Origin: Mesostigma viride
Lineage: Eukaryota > Streptophyta > Mesostigmatophyceae > Mesostigmatales > Mesostigmataceae
Direction: 5' to 3'
DNA: 22,472 nucleotides
Assembly (NCBI GenBank): GCA_009746045.1
Contig: RPFO01000022.1
Span: 4,158,622 to 4,181,093 of the forward strand
The number at the start of each line of letters is the position of its first letter. Positions within the stretch are counted from its first letter, which is position 1. A program made the position numbers and the translations under genes. The notes below the pieces were generated by a model. It saw only the letters and a program-made list of their open reading frames with translations. It was not told the DNA's origin and searched no databases. Shown one piece after another: positions 1 through 6,752 of this stretch.

Positions 1-432
1 TGCTAAGAAAGCGGCATGGCCATTACCTAGTCTGTAAAGGATAGCAAACTGTACGAAGAACGGGCACTGTGACCGACAGCAGTGACCTGCCACAGACAGC
101 TACGACAGTGACCTACTACAGAGATCTGATGCAGTGACCTGATACAGTGACCAACCACGGTGACAATGACCTAGCAAGGAGGATCACCAGGTGATGCACC
201 CCAGGGGGCCCTGTGACATCTTAGCCACGCAATGTCCAGGGATCCCTAGCCGTGGCTAGAAGCACAGCTACATTTCCCAAAGGGTCGATTCCAGCCTTTG
301 CGAGGGCGGCCTTGGGCCCTTCTCATCAAGGGGCATGATTCGTTAATCATAGTTCCAAAAATAGACATATCTGTGTGGAATCCTATCAAGGTAGTTTTGG
401 CCTGCATGAGCGCAAACCGCGAGAAAACTTAC
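1..432. other. Partial GID4 intron with degenerate CAGTGACCT repeats
   Basis: This is the sequence after the GTAAGT donor of GID4 exon 2. At about 75-175 the motif CAGTGACCT or close variants recurs at irregular spacing (for example 84, 111, 133 and 144), a decayed short tandem array. No exon with Vid24 motifs was seen here. Confidence 0.5.
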
Positions 433-883
433 AGATGATTCCGCGGACGGAACGTTGAGCGCCTCCATGCTGCCGCACAGGTACCCCTGGGCCAAGTCGC
501 AGCCCTGCAACCGGACACTGACTTTCCAAGCCTCTCCCTTGCTGGCAGAACTCTGCGAGACATTCTGCGTGCCAACGAATGTCTGCATAGGTAAAAACCG
601 ACCATGGGAAAAGCAGGGACACACGTCGCCAGGTTTCTTCGCTTTCGTTAGATATCAGTCGAGCGCGCCGAGCTCTCTTTCAGGTGTCCCTGTGAGCGTA
701 TGCAATGACTCGTTTGTCCACTTAACCGAACAACTTCAAACGCTGCTGCGACATACCAAGAGTGCACAACTTGGGCACCATATTCCAGGGCAGGATAAGC
801 AGCTAGCATTCTTTTAGATAGGTAAACCTTACCTGTCCGATGGATAGAAACATGCATGGAGGTGGACTTGAATAGCTCGGCAT
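433..883 (-). CDS. GID4: GID4/Vid24 family protein, 5' two exons (gene continues off the left end)
   Basis: GID4 is the substrate receptor of the GID/CTLH ubiquitin ligase; in yeast and animals its beta-barrel binds N-degrons such as N-terminal proline. Exon 1 (883-833, 17 codons) starts at ATG and ends at a GTAAGG donor. Exon 2 (582-433, 50 codons) follows a pyrimidine-rich TTTTTACCTATGCAG acceptor and ends at GTAAGT; both junctions are phase 0 and the intron is 250 nt. The joined protein reads CMFLSIGQ-TFVGTQNVSQ, then WKVSVRLQGCDL, GYLCGSMEALNVP, the conserved start of the Vid24 domain as in plant homologues. The next expected segment (the WEGEIVD / TGKW part) is not found in 1-432, so that exon should lie left of the window. 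A CAG directly before the ATG leaves room for a 5' UTR intron. Family assignment is strong from these motifs; exact start is an inference. Confidence 0.85.
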
Positions 884-1756
884 GCTGTGAAAATACCGAT
901 GAACTATTAGCGGCGTCCGGGGGGTTGAAGCCCGGGAACCCCATGTTGTGCACTCTCGTGCGGTACAGACACATCAAGGAGAAGCATAGCCATACTCGTC
1001 ATAGGATCTTTATGTGTAAATACGGGTATGCTGTTTATCCTTCGCCAGCTGATGCAAACACACAAGTCTTGCTGGTAAGCTGTCAATCCCTACCATTTTT
1101 CTATTATCACAGTTTCCCCAAAGGGTTTTCACTTAGAAATCTTCCTCATGCGAGAAGGAAGGGCACAGCATCCAATCTCAACAGGTCCGCGTCGGCAAGT
1201 GTCACCATTTGACCATCACCGGCGCCCTTTGAAATAAAGAAATCGTTTGCCGCTAAGAGCAAGCGTGTTAAAGAGGCCGTCCGCTATTTGAGGTCCAAAT
1301 CAGCGGCCGGCCAGTCGCCGCCCAGAAAGCTCGCGAACTACTCGTGCCGTCCACACGGCTCATGATTGCGATCCAAGAAGCGATGACCGGACCCTGAGAT
1401 TTTAAGAGAGATTTTACCGGACATGCACGAACTTGGTTTACTTGGCGGGAAAGATACCCGCGCGGAAAGTACACCCGCCACATCTGCCATCAATGTGGAT
1501 GGTTCGAGATGGCGGCCTGGAAAAATGCCACATTGCGTGCCACTTGTAATAAATGGGCGCATTTCCATTCAAGTAAGAGTCTTACGGTCAATCGATATTA
1601 CAATGCACGTCTTGCTCAGTTGCAGTTTCCTGGCACGCTCTCGATTCCGCCATTAGCTCATTGCCCTTTGTACAGCGTCGACAGCACACCTTACTGCATG
1701 CAGTATTGCCGTAACTGGGAAAGCGTGTTAAGCCCTGACCAGTGAGCACGGCAACC
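884..1756. promoter_or_regulatory. Shared intergenic region of the divergent GID4 / CacyBP pair
   Basis: About 870 bases separate the GID4 start (minus strand) from the CacyBP start (plus strand), so both promoters should lie here. Short open frames exist on both strands (for example minus 1568-1338) but none shows a family motif. I see no convincing TATA box and call no specific site. Confidence 0.5.
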
Positions 1757-2100
1757 ATGACGATGGATCAGGAGAATTTGTTGAAAGATTTGGAGGAGCT
1801 GGAGAAGCTTGCGATTGCGGAAAGGCCCAGAGTTCGGAGTCTATTGCAGAGTCACTGTGAAAAATTGCAACACGCTGTCCGCCAGCCCCTGCAGAGCACA
1901 GTAAGTGTCTACATCGAGTACTGCCTGCATGCGGTTTATGCAGAGTTTGGTTAGTCCATTTGACGCGATTGTCTGCAGTACTGCAACTGCGAATGCTTTC
2001 AACAGGCAAGCGTGGGTCATCGGCTGTCCTCTGCCCCAGCTCCAAGTTCCGACATCATATATATACTCGACCTTGTCCTCGTGTTACTACGACCAGACAC
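1757..2100 (+). CDS. CACYBP: Calcyclin-binding protein / SIAH-interacting protein (CacyBP/SIP), exons 1-2
   Basis: CacyBP/SIP bridges SIAH-type E3 ligases and SKP1 and carries an N-terminal helical hairpin, a CS domain and a C-terminal SGS region. Exon 1 (1757-1900, 48 codons) encodes LLKDLEELEKLAIAERPRVRSLL, split here as LLKDLEELEKLA then IAERPRVRSLL, the typical SIAH-interacting N domain, and ends at a GTAAGT donor in phase 0. After a 138-nt intron with acceptor CTGTCCTCTGCCCCAG, exon 2 (2040-2100) encodes VPTSYIYSTLSSCYYDQT, matching the start of a CS domain where homologues have SxxWDQ; here the Trp is Tyr. The donor after exon 2 (GTGACA) is weak; read-through stops at 2112. A second in-frame ATG lies at 1763. 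The rest of the CS domain is not securely located, and a transposon block starts 260 bases downstream, so the gene may be interrupted or broken. Confidence 0.65.
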
Positions 2101-2193
2101 GTGACAAGAGTTAGGAATGATAGCGAGCGACGTAGTATAATGCTTGAGAGCACAGGATATGGTTGTATTGGCAATGAATTGCTTGCTCATTAG

Positions 2194-2293
2194 AAAATAG
2201 GTTTACCCTTTATCAACACGTTCCTCTCACTGGCTGCGCCGCCAGTGACCGTTGGGTGCAGACCGTTGGCCCGTCGAGGCCGCACGATGACAG
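2194..2293 (+). CDS. Tentative CacyBP exon 3
   Basis: The sequence follows a CTTGCTCATTAG acceptor and ends at CAG/GTAGCA. Its phase fits exon 2 (one base plus two). The peptide includes RFTLYQHVPLTG and ASDRWVQTVGPS, resembling the second strand pair of a CS domain. It is open for 33 codons, which chance could give, and similarity is judged by eye only. Confidence 0.3.
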
Positions 2294-2360
2294 GTAGCAG
2301 TCTAGTCACAGCATCGTGTGATCATAGATCACTCCACTCTGCAATACGTTCCCTATCTAG

Positions 2361-2733
2361 GATACTGAGGACGCGACGACTCTTCTTACGGCATTTAAGC
2401 GAGACATTCTTGCCCCCATGCACATTACTGGTGAGCTGCGCATGTCGGCTGTTCGCCTCCCCCGCACGCGCGGTAAGGCTGGCCCGGCACCCGTGCTCCT
2501 CACCTTTAAGTACATGGCGGACAAGGTGTTGTTTCTTAAAAACCGCAAGAAGCTCTCGAGGACTCACTTCACGCTGGACGACGACCTGACCCTGGCCCAG
2601 CAACAACGGAGATGCGAGCGATGGCCGACCTAGGTACCTCCAGATACGGCAAAGCGCAGGGGGGAAACCGGTATACTGGAGGGGGGACGTCATCCACGTC
2701 GACCACAAGCCTTGGCAGGCACCCCCAGTCTAG
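2361..2733 (+). pseudogene. LINE ORF1-like protein, C-terminal fragment (copy 1)
   Basis: Frame 1 (2361-2633) encodes LLTAFKRDILAPM, RLPRTRGKAGPAPVLLTF, MADKVLFLKNRKKL and FTLDDDLTLAQQQRR. A shift at about 2634 moves the frame to 2635-2733, encoding YLQIRQSAGGKPVYWRGD and HVDHKPW before a stop. The order 'Rxxx..GKxxPxLxxF..DKVxxLxxRKxL..DDLTxxxxxRR..G.xxxWxGxxIxV..K' matches the C-terminal half of L1-type ORF1 proteins (RRM plus CTD), which bind RNA. Copy 2 preserves the same order, with matching breaks. Decay is clear; the LINE assignment is inference from pattern. Confidence 0.6.
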
Positions 2734-2820
2734 GGAATCTAGCAGAAGTGTAGATTTAAGGCTTAGCCTACCACGCGGCCCCAGCGCATGTGCGCCCATA
2801 ATGGCCATGGATGATGCATT

Positions 2821-2897
2821 TAAGAATTTAGCCACGCCATGCCTATAACGGGACCCCCATGGATGTTGCACTAAGAATTTAGCCATGCTATGCCTAT
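2821..2897. repeat. Two-copy 51-bp direct duplication
   Basis: The motif TAAGAATTTAGCCAYGCYAT followed by GCCTAT occurs at 2821-2846 and 2872-2897, exactly 51 bases apart, with two C/T differences. It lies in the 3' flank of the ORF1-like remnant and is missing from the other element copy. Confidence 0.7.
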
Positions 2898-3138
2898 GCA
2901 GAGAGCTGCTCTCTGTCGAGAAGCCATGCCCTAGCTCTTGTATAGCCATGATGATCTTCCCCCACATGACATGCTCCCCCTTATAGCTGGGCATAGCGTG
3001 ATAGATCATGAGGGTGCAGGTGCCCTGGTGCACCTAGAGCAAGGGTAGCTTACATTCCCACCCTTGCAGGAAGTATACCTAGAATGTATTACAGGCCATA
3101 TGCCCCTTCTCAGGGATATGTGCTACAGATACTCCCAA

Positions 3139-3197
3139 CGGAGTTATCAAGCTGGAGACAACCAGCGCAGGCCAGAAATCGGGAGAATCGGAGTTAT
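3139..3197 (+). mobile_element. Small dispersed insertion, copy a (filled site)
   Basis: Bases 3148-3188 hold the core GGAGACAACCAGCGCAGGCC then AGAAATCGGGAGAAT. They are bounded by two copies of CGGAGTTAT (3139-3147 and 3189-3197). The related sequence at 5756-5816 is identical in both flanks but has a single CGGAGTTAT and no insert, so this is a 50-bp insertion best read as about 41 bp plus a 9-bp target duplication. Confidence 0.75.
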
Positions 3198-3202
3198 GTT
3201 TC

Positions 3203-3226
3203 TAATTAATTAATTAATTAATTAAT
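3203..3226. repeat. TAAT microsatellite, six units
   Basis: Six perfect TAAT units. The same six-unit tract with the same left flank (ATGTTTC) recurs at 5793-5816, showing that it is part of the duplicated element and not an independent expansion. Confidence 0.9.
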
Positions 3227-3391
3227 CTAGGATACTCTAGTACCGTCCAATTAAAATTAAATTAAATTATAACATGCCTCCGTTGGGAGATCATGTAGCA
3301 CAAATTCCTTGATGGATCGGTGGAGTGAAGGACGCCGCGAAATCGAACGAACCTAACTCTAAGCTATCTAGTCTAGAAAATCCTAACTACC

Positions 3392-3721
3392 CTACTCATT
3401 AAAACGCCTCCTCCGCTTGGGGGGAGGTGGCTTGCCCACAGGGGCTGGCGTGTGAGCCTTGACAATCTTCTGCCACCGCGTCTTGCTCTGCATGGCAGTC
3501 CAAAGAAGTGAGAGAGAGTGGATGCGATGTTCAAACTGGGCTGCGACCACTAGGTCGGCCAGCAACATCTGGGTGTAGTTCGTGGCATGTTTCCCTACCC
3601 TTTTGGGAATGTCCTTGGCCGGGTCAGGCCAGGTCAAAATATGCCTCCGGCCTGGCTGGCCAAGCCGCTGGGGGCTGGCCAGACCAAGGGCGGTGTCGAC
3701 CTGGCTGGTGAGACCGTCCAA
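3392..3721 (-). pseudogene. Second ORF of the composite repeat, C-terminal part (copy 1)
   Basis: An open frame of 109 codons includes WPDPAKDIPKRVGKHATNYT, LADLVVAAQFEHRIHSLSLL, WTAMQSKTRWQKIV and a basic end PVGKPPPPKRRRRFNE. The last 53 residues are repeated in copy 2 with mostly conservative changes, which shows that this frame was once translated. I do not recognise the family. It could be the C-terminus of a retrotransposon polyprotein or of an unrelated gene carried by the element. The basic tail resembles a nuclear localisation signal. Its start was not determined: the frame may continue upstream in another exon or may be truncated. Confidence 0.5.
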
Positions 3722-3904
3722 TGACAGGACACTACGTATACTGGGTACTGATATCTGTCACGTACCCCAGTACCCAAAGTACCAACGTACCTATCTAGGG
3801 AAACATATGTGACTCGACTAGCCGTCCTATCTGAATAGCCCACGTGGTATTTATATTCACATACCAACGAACCCGGCTACTGGACTCGCCGCCCATCCGC
3901 CTTC
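3722..3904. other. Spacer between the two composite repeats, no gene seen
   Basis: AT-richer sequence with GTACC-rich short repeats (TACGTATACTGGGTACTG, CACGTACCCCAGTACCC). No open frame of note. It separates the minus-strand ORF of copy 1 from the ORF1-like start of copy 2. Confidence 0.4.
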
Positions 3905-5062
3905 ATGGAAGACGTGTTTTTCGGCACGCACGCCTCGCTTGTAGCCCTGCGCGCGCACCTCACGTCCCACAACCGCGGCCGCTGGCCTTGTGATGGCCAG
4001 CTTGCCGACCCCGATCATGCTCTCCCAATCGTTCACCCCATGAATCGCCCCAAGCTGCAACGCTACGCCCTCAGCTCCCTCCTTGGACGCTCCGAAGCCG
4101 CGATCTGGGCTTCCCCACCGCCCCCCCCCACCTTTCCCACCGAAGCCACCATCCGCACCCTCCTTAATTAAGGAAGCTTTCGAGCAGCACGTGACCCCCC
4201 TTGCAACAGATGTGGCGGCATTGGGAGGCACGCTGGCTGCTGAGCTCCCTCACATTTCCACCACCGTCACCTCCACCTCCACCCTCCTCGCCTCCACCTC
4301 CACCGCCTCGATCCACCGACTCCATCACCGCCCAGCTCCGCGACATCGACCAGCGTCTTAAGGATAACGCCATCGCTATCGAGGTCCTGCAGAACATCGC
4401 GGCAGCTGGCCTCACCGCCCAGGCGGTGAAGGACATTGCCGCCAAGCCAGCCCCTGCTGGCCTGGCCGGCGATGCTCCTCCCATCACGACCTGGGCGGAC
4501 ATGCTTAAGCAACATACCACCTCCACCACCTCCGCCGTCGCAGCCCAGCTCCAACGGCAGACGCTTGACCTCCGCGAGGAGGCCGAGCTCGCCAAGCGCA
4601 GCCTCATGCAACGTCATCGTCAAGAACTTCGACATGGAGGAAGGTGAGAATTCCGAGAAGCTTGCACGTGCGTTTGAGAGCCAAATCCTTGCACGCATGG
4701 GCCTCCTTGGTGAGATTATAAGCTGACCGCCCACCGCCTCCCCCGCGCGCGGGGTAAGGCAGGGCCCGGCCCCCGCTCCTTCTCACCTTTACTTAGACCC
4801 CAGCGGACAAGATTTCGTTTCTCAGACGCCGCAAGCGGCTCGAGAAGACTCCCTTCACCCTTGACGACGACTTGACCCTGGCGCAGCATCAACGGCGACG
4901 GGAGCTAATATAGCATAATGGCCGACCTACCTCCAGCTCCGGCAGACCAAGGCGGGCCAGCCGGTGTACTGGAAGGGGGCGGCCATCTACGTCGGCCACA
5001 AGCCCTGGCACGCGACCCCCTCGACCACCGCGGCCCCAGCGACTCCAGAAGCCCCAGCCTAG
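3905..5062 (+). pseudogene. LINE ORF1-like protein, near full-length but frame-shifted (copy 2)
   Basis: Successive frames carry one protein: 3905-4171 (MEDVFFGTHASLVALRAHLT), about 4150-4300 (LIKEAFEQHVTPLATDVAAL), 4305-4610 (DSITAQLRDIDQRLKDNAIA, coiled-coil-like, then TWADMLKQHT and LDLREEAELAKRS), 4606-4726 (NVIVKNFDMEEGENSEKLAR), 4797-4913 (DKISFLRRRKRLEKTPFTLD) and 4928-5062 (YLQLRQTKAGQPVYWKGAA, KPW). At least four shifts plus a stop at 4794 break it. Coiled coil, then RRM-like segment, then the 'DDLTLAQxQRR' CTD is the order of L1-type ORF1p. The N-terminal proline-rich piece (PPPPPTFPTEA) is not diagnostic. It cannot make a full protein as it stands. Confidence 0.6.
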
Positions 5063-5462
5063 GGGAATCCAGCAGCAGTAGTGTAGAATAGTTAGACAGT
5101 GGCCTTGTACATGCCCGCCTACCACAGGCACAATACCGGCTGAGGCCTAGCATTTTTAGTCATGTACATGTGTGCCTATGATGAGCCACCCTCCAGATGA
5201 TTCCTAGCTTTATTATATTATGCTGTGCCCATGCAGGGAGTCACTCTCTGCTGAGAAGCCATGCCCTAGCTCTTGTATAGCTATGATGATCTTCCCCCAC
5301 ATGACATGTATGCTCCCCCTAAGCTGGGCATAGCGTGATCATGATAGATCATGCGGGTGCAGGTGCCCTGGTGCACCTAGAGCACGGGTAGCTTACATTC
5401 CCACCCTTGCATGAAGTAGCCTAGAATGTATTATTAAAGCCATATGCCCCTTCTCAGGGATA

Positions 5463-5478
5463 TTAAAAAAAAAAATTA
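5463..5478 (+). repeat. A-rich tract at the 3' end of the ORF1-bearing part
   Basis: TTAAAAAAAAAAATT follows directly after the last base shared with copy 1 (CTCAGGGATAT). An oligo(A) tail here would fit the 3' end of a plus-strand retroelement. It is short and the right flank (AAATTATAACATGCC) is again shared with copy 1, so it may equally be slippage. Confidence 0.4.
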
Positions 5479-5591
5479 AATTATAACATGCCTCCGTGGG
5501 GAGGTCATGTAGCACATATTTCATGATGGATGGGATGGAGGAAGCCGCGTGATCGAACTATCCTAACTCTATCTAGAAAATCCTACCTACA

Positions 5592-5753
5592 CTACTCATC
5601 AAAACGCCTCCTCCGCTTGGGGGGAGGTGGCTTGCCCACAGGGTCGGGCGTGTGCGCCTTGACAATCTTCTTCCACCGCGTCTCGTCCTGCATGGCAGTC
5701 CAAAGACGGGAGAGAGAGTGGATGCGGTGCTCAAACTGGGCTGGGACCACTAG
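5592..5753 (-). pseudogene. Second ORF of the composite repeat, C-terminal fragment (copy 2)
   Basis: 53 codons plus stop, reading PAQFEHRIHSLSRLWTAMQ, then DETRWKKIVKAHTP and PVGKPPPPKRRRRFDE. It aligns without gaps to the end of the copy 1 ORF (3392-3721) and is cut at about 5754. Function unknown. Confidence 0.5.
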
Positions 5754-5755
5754 GG

Positions 5756-5816
5756 ATATGTGCTACAGATACTCCCAACGGAGTTATGTTTCTAATTAAT
5801 TAATTAATTAATTAAT
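5756..5816 (+). repeat. Detached piece of the composite repeat, empty site for the small insertion
   Basis: Matches 3116-3147 plus 3198-3226 without a gap other than the 50-bp insertion of copy a. It ends in the same six TAAT units. In copy 1 this piece lies between the 3' UTR-like block and the minus-strand ORF; here it lies after the minus-strand ORF fragment. Confidence 0.8.
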
Positions 5817-5935
5817 ACCAACGTAGGTTTACAGGGCTTATTCATACGTTGTATTCACAATGCCTTTGAGACTTAGTCTGTAGCAAAGCATGGAGACTAA
5901 CTCCAGTTTTATTTTATTCTTTATTTGTTATGCAG

Positions 5936-6139
5936 GTCTGCACCCCCAACATTATTGTGATTGTTTTTAAGTTGATTAGGGGTACCAAAATAAACATGGC
6001 TGTCTTGGCCAAGTTGGATACAGCTGGCTGTCTTGGCCAGGTATTGGATTACACAGTAAATAAAGTGTATACAGCTGGCTGTCTTGGCCAGTTATGGGAG
6101 TACACATTTAAGTGTATACAGCTGGCTTTCTTGGAATGA
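5936..6139 (+). CDS. Tentative terminal exon of CacyBP
   Basis: A very T-rich acceptor (TTTATTTTATTCTTTATTTG then TTATGCAG) precedes an open frame that begins VCTPNIIVIVFKLIRGTK, resembling the last strands of a CS domain (in homologues roughly VKPNRIIIxLxK..GxxW). The frame then runs into the 51-bp repeats and stops at 6139. The middle of the CS domain, about 45 residues, was not found between 2293 and here. If this exon is real, the composite repeats sit inside the gene; if not, CacyBP is a fragment. Resemblance is weak. Confidence 0.25.
   Translation, partial: VCTPNIIVIVFKLIRGTKINMAVLAKLDTAGCLGQVLDYTVNKVYTAGCLGQLWEYTFKCIQLAFLE
5995..6135 (+). repeat. Roughly 50-bp tandem repeat, about three copies
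   Basis: The motif GCTGGCTGTCTTGGCCA, usually preceded by TACA, starts at about 6024, 6075 and, degenerate, 6121, with a partial at 5998. Spacing is 51 then 47 bases. TTTAAGTGTATACA and AATAAAGTGTATACA are further shared parts. Confidence 0.75.
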
Positions 6140-6726
6140 CAGAGTTTCGCTGTACACGTGCATCGATCTCAATTGCCAGGTGCCACATGTATATGCATGA
6201 CCGAAGTAAGCCACCACCAGGCTGCCATCACTGCACTGCAAGCTATATACAGGGGATGACTACAGCAGCTAACTGCCCTAGCATGCATGGCCGACGTTGT
6301 GTCTGTTTTGTGCGTCACTTGTGTTCGGCCAATCTCATCCATTCCTAGCTGTGAATGATGATGGAAATGAGTACATGTGGGCACCAATCTAACGACATGA
6401 GAGACAACGGATGTATCAATGGAGCTCGGTGGATGCAAATAACTTGCACAAGTTTGAATAGGGCTGATTTACAAGATGGGATTTACACGTAGACTGCTTC
6501 TCATGAGCATATCAAGGAGACAACCAGCGCAGGCCAGAAATCGGGAGAATCCGGACCATGAGCATATGTCTTCACTGAGATGGCAATGGAATGGGATGGA
6601 TCTAGCTCTAGCTTCTAGTTGCAGGGTTGCGGGTTACAGGATGGGTTACCAGGCCACTGGTCTACTTACAATTCACACTTTGACATACATCGATCCATCC
6701 TGCATTGCTTCAAAAATCCTTAAGGC
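6140..6726. other. Intergenic, no gene recognised
   Basis: Between the possible CacyBP 3' end and the acylphosphatase 3' end. It holds one copy of the small dispersed insertion (listed separately) and otherwise no open frame with recognisable motifs. Confidence 0.5.
6502..6567 (+). mobile_element. Small dispersed insertion, copy b
   Basis: The core GGAGACAACCAGCGCAGGCC plus AGAAATCGGGAGAATC lies in 6513-6556 and is flanked by perfect 11-bp direct repeats CATGAGCATAT (6502-6512 and 6557-6567). Relative to copy a it lacks three bases near the left end and has CCGGAC at the right end. Confidence 0.7.
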
Positions 6727-6732
6727 TTTATT
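6727..6732 (-). terminator. Likely polyadenylation signal AATAAA of the acylphosphatase gene
   Basis: On the minus strand AATAAA lies 20 bases past the TAG stop of the acylphosphatase gene. The position is close but plausible for a very short 3' UTR. The motif is common in AT-rich sequence, so this is only probable. Confidence 0.45.
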
Positions 6733-6752
6733 AGCAAATTATTCACCAAGGA

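Larger units (their letters stand above)
2361..3721. mobile_element. Composite transposon-like repeat, copy 1
   Basis: This stretch aligns in blocks with copy 2: 2394-2712 to 4677-5006, 2895-3115 to 5233-5463, and 3259-3535 to 5476-5752. It carries a plus-strand ORF1-like C-terminal remnant, a noncoding middle resembling a 3' UTR, and the C-terminal part of a second ORF on the minus strand. The two ORF remnants converge. Both copies are in the same orientation and both are broken by stops and frameshifts, so they are old. The presence of reverse transcriptase was not seen, so the class (LINE, or something with ambisense ORFs) is inferred only from the ORF1-like domain. Confidence 0.7.
3905..5754. 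mobile_element. Composite transposon-like repeat, copy 2
   Basis: Longer at its left side than copy 1 and so includes the N-terminal part of the ORF1-like protein. It then has the shared middle (5233-5463), an A-rich tract at 5463-5478 where copy 1 has a different sequence, and the convergent minus-strand ORF end, which is cut off at about 5754. The sequence that follows (5756-5816) matches an internal piece of copy 1 (3116-3226), so copy 2 has been rearranged. Confidence 0.7.

Noticed and set aside
856-1568. Open frames in the GID4/CacyBP intergenic region on both strands
   Set aside because: No motif, inconsistent composition, and the plus-strand frame at 856-1212 overlaps GID4 exon 1 antisense.
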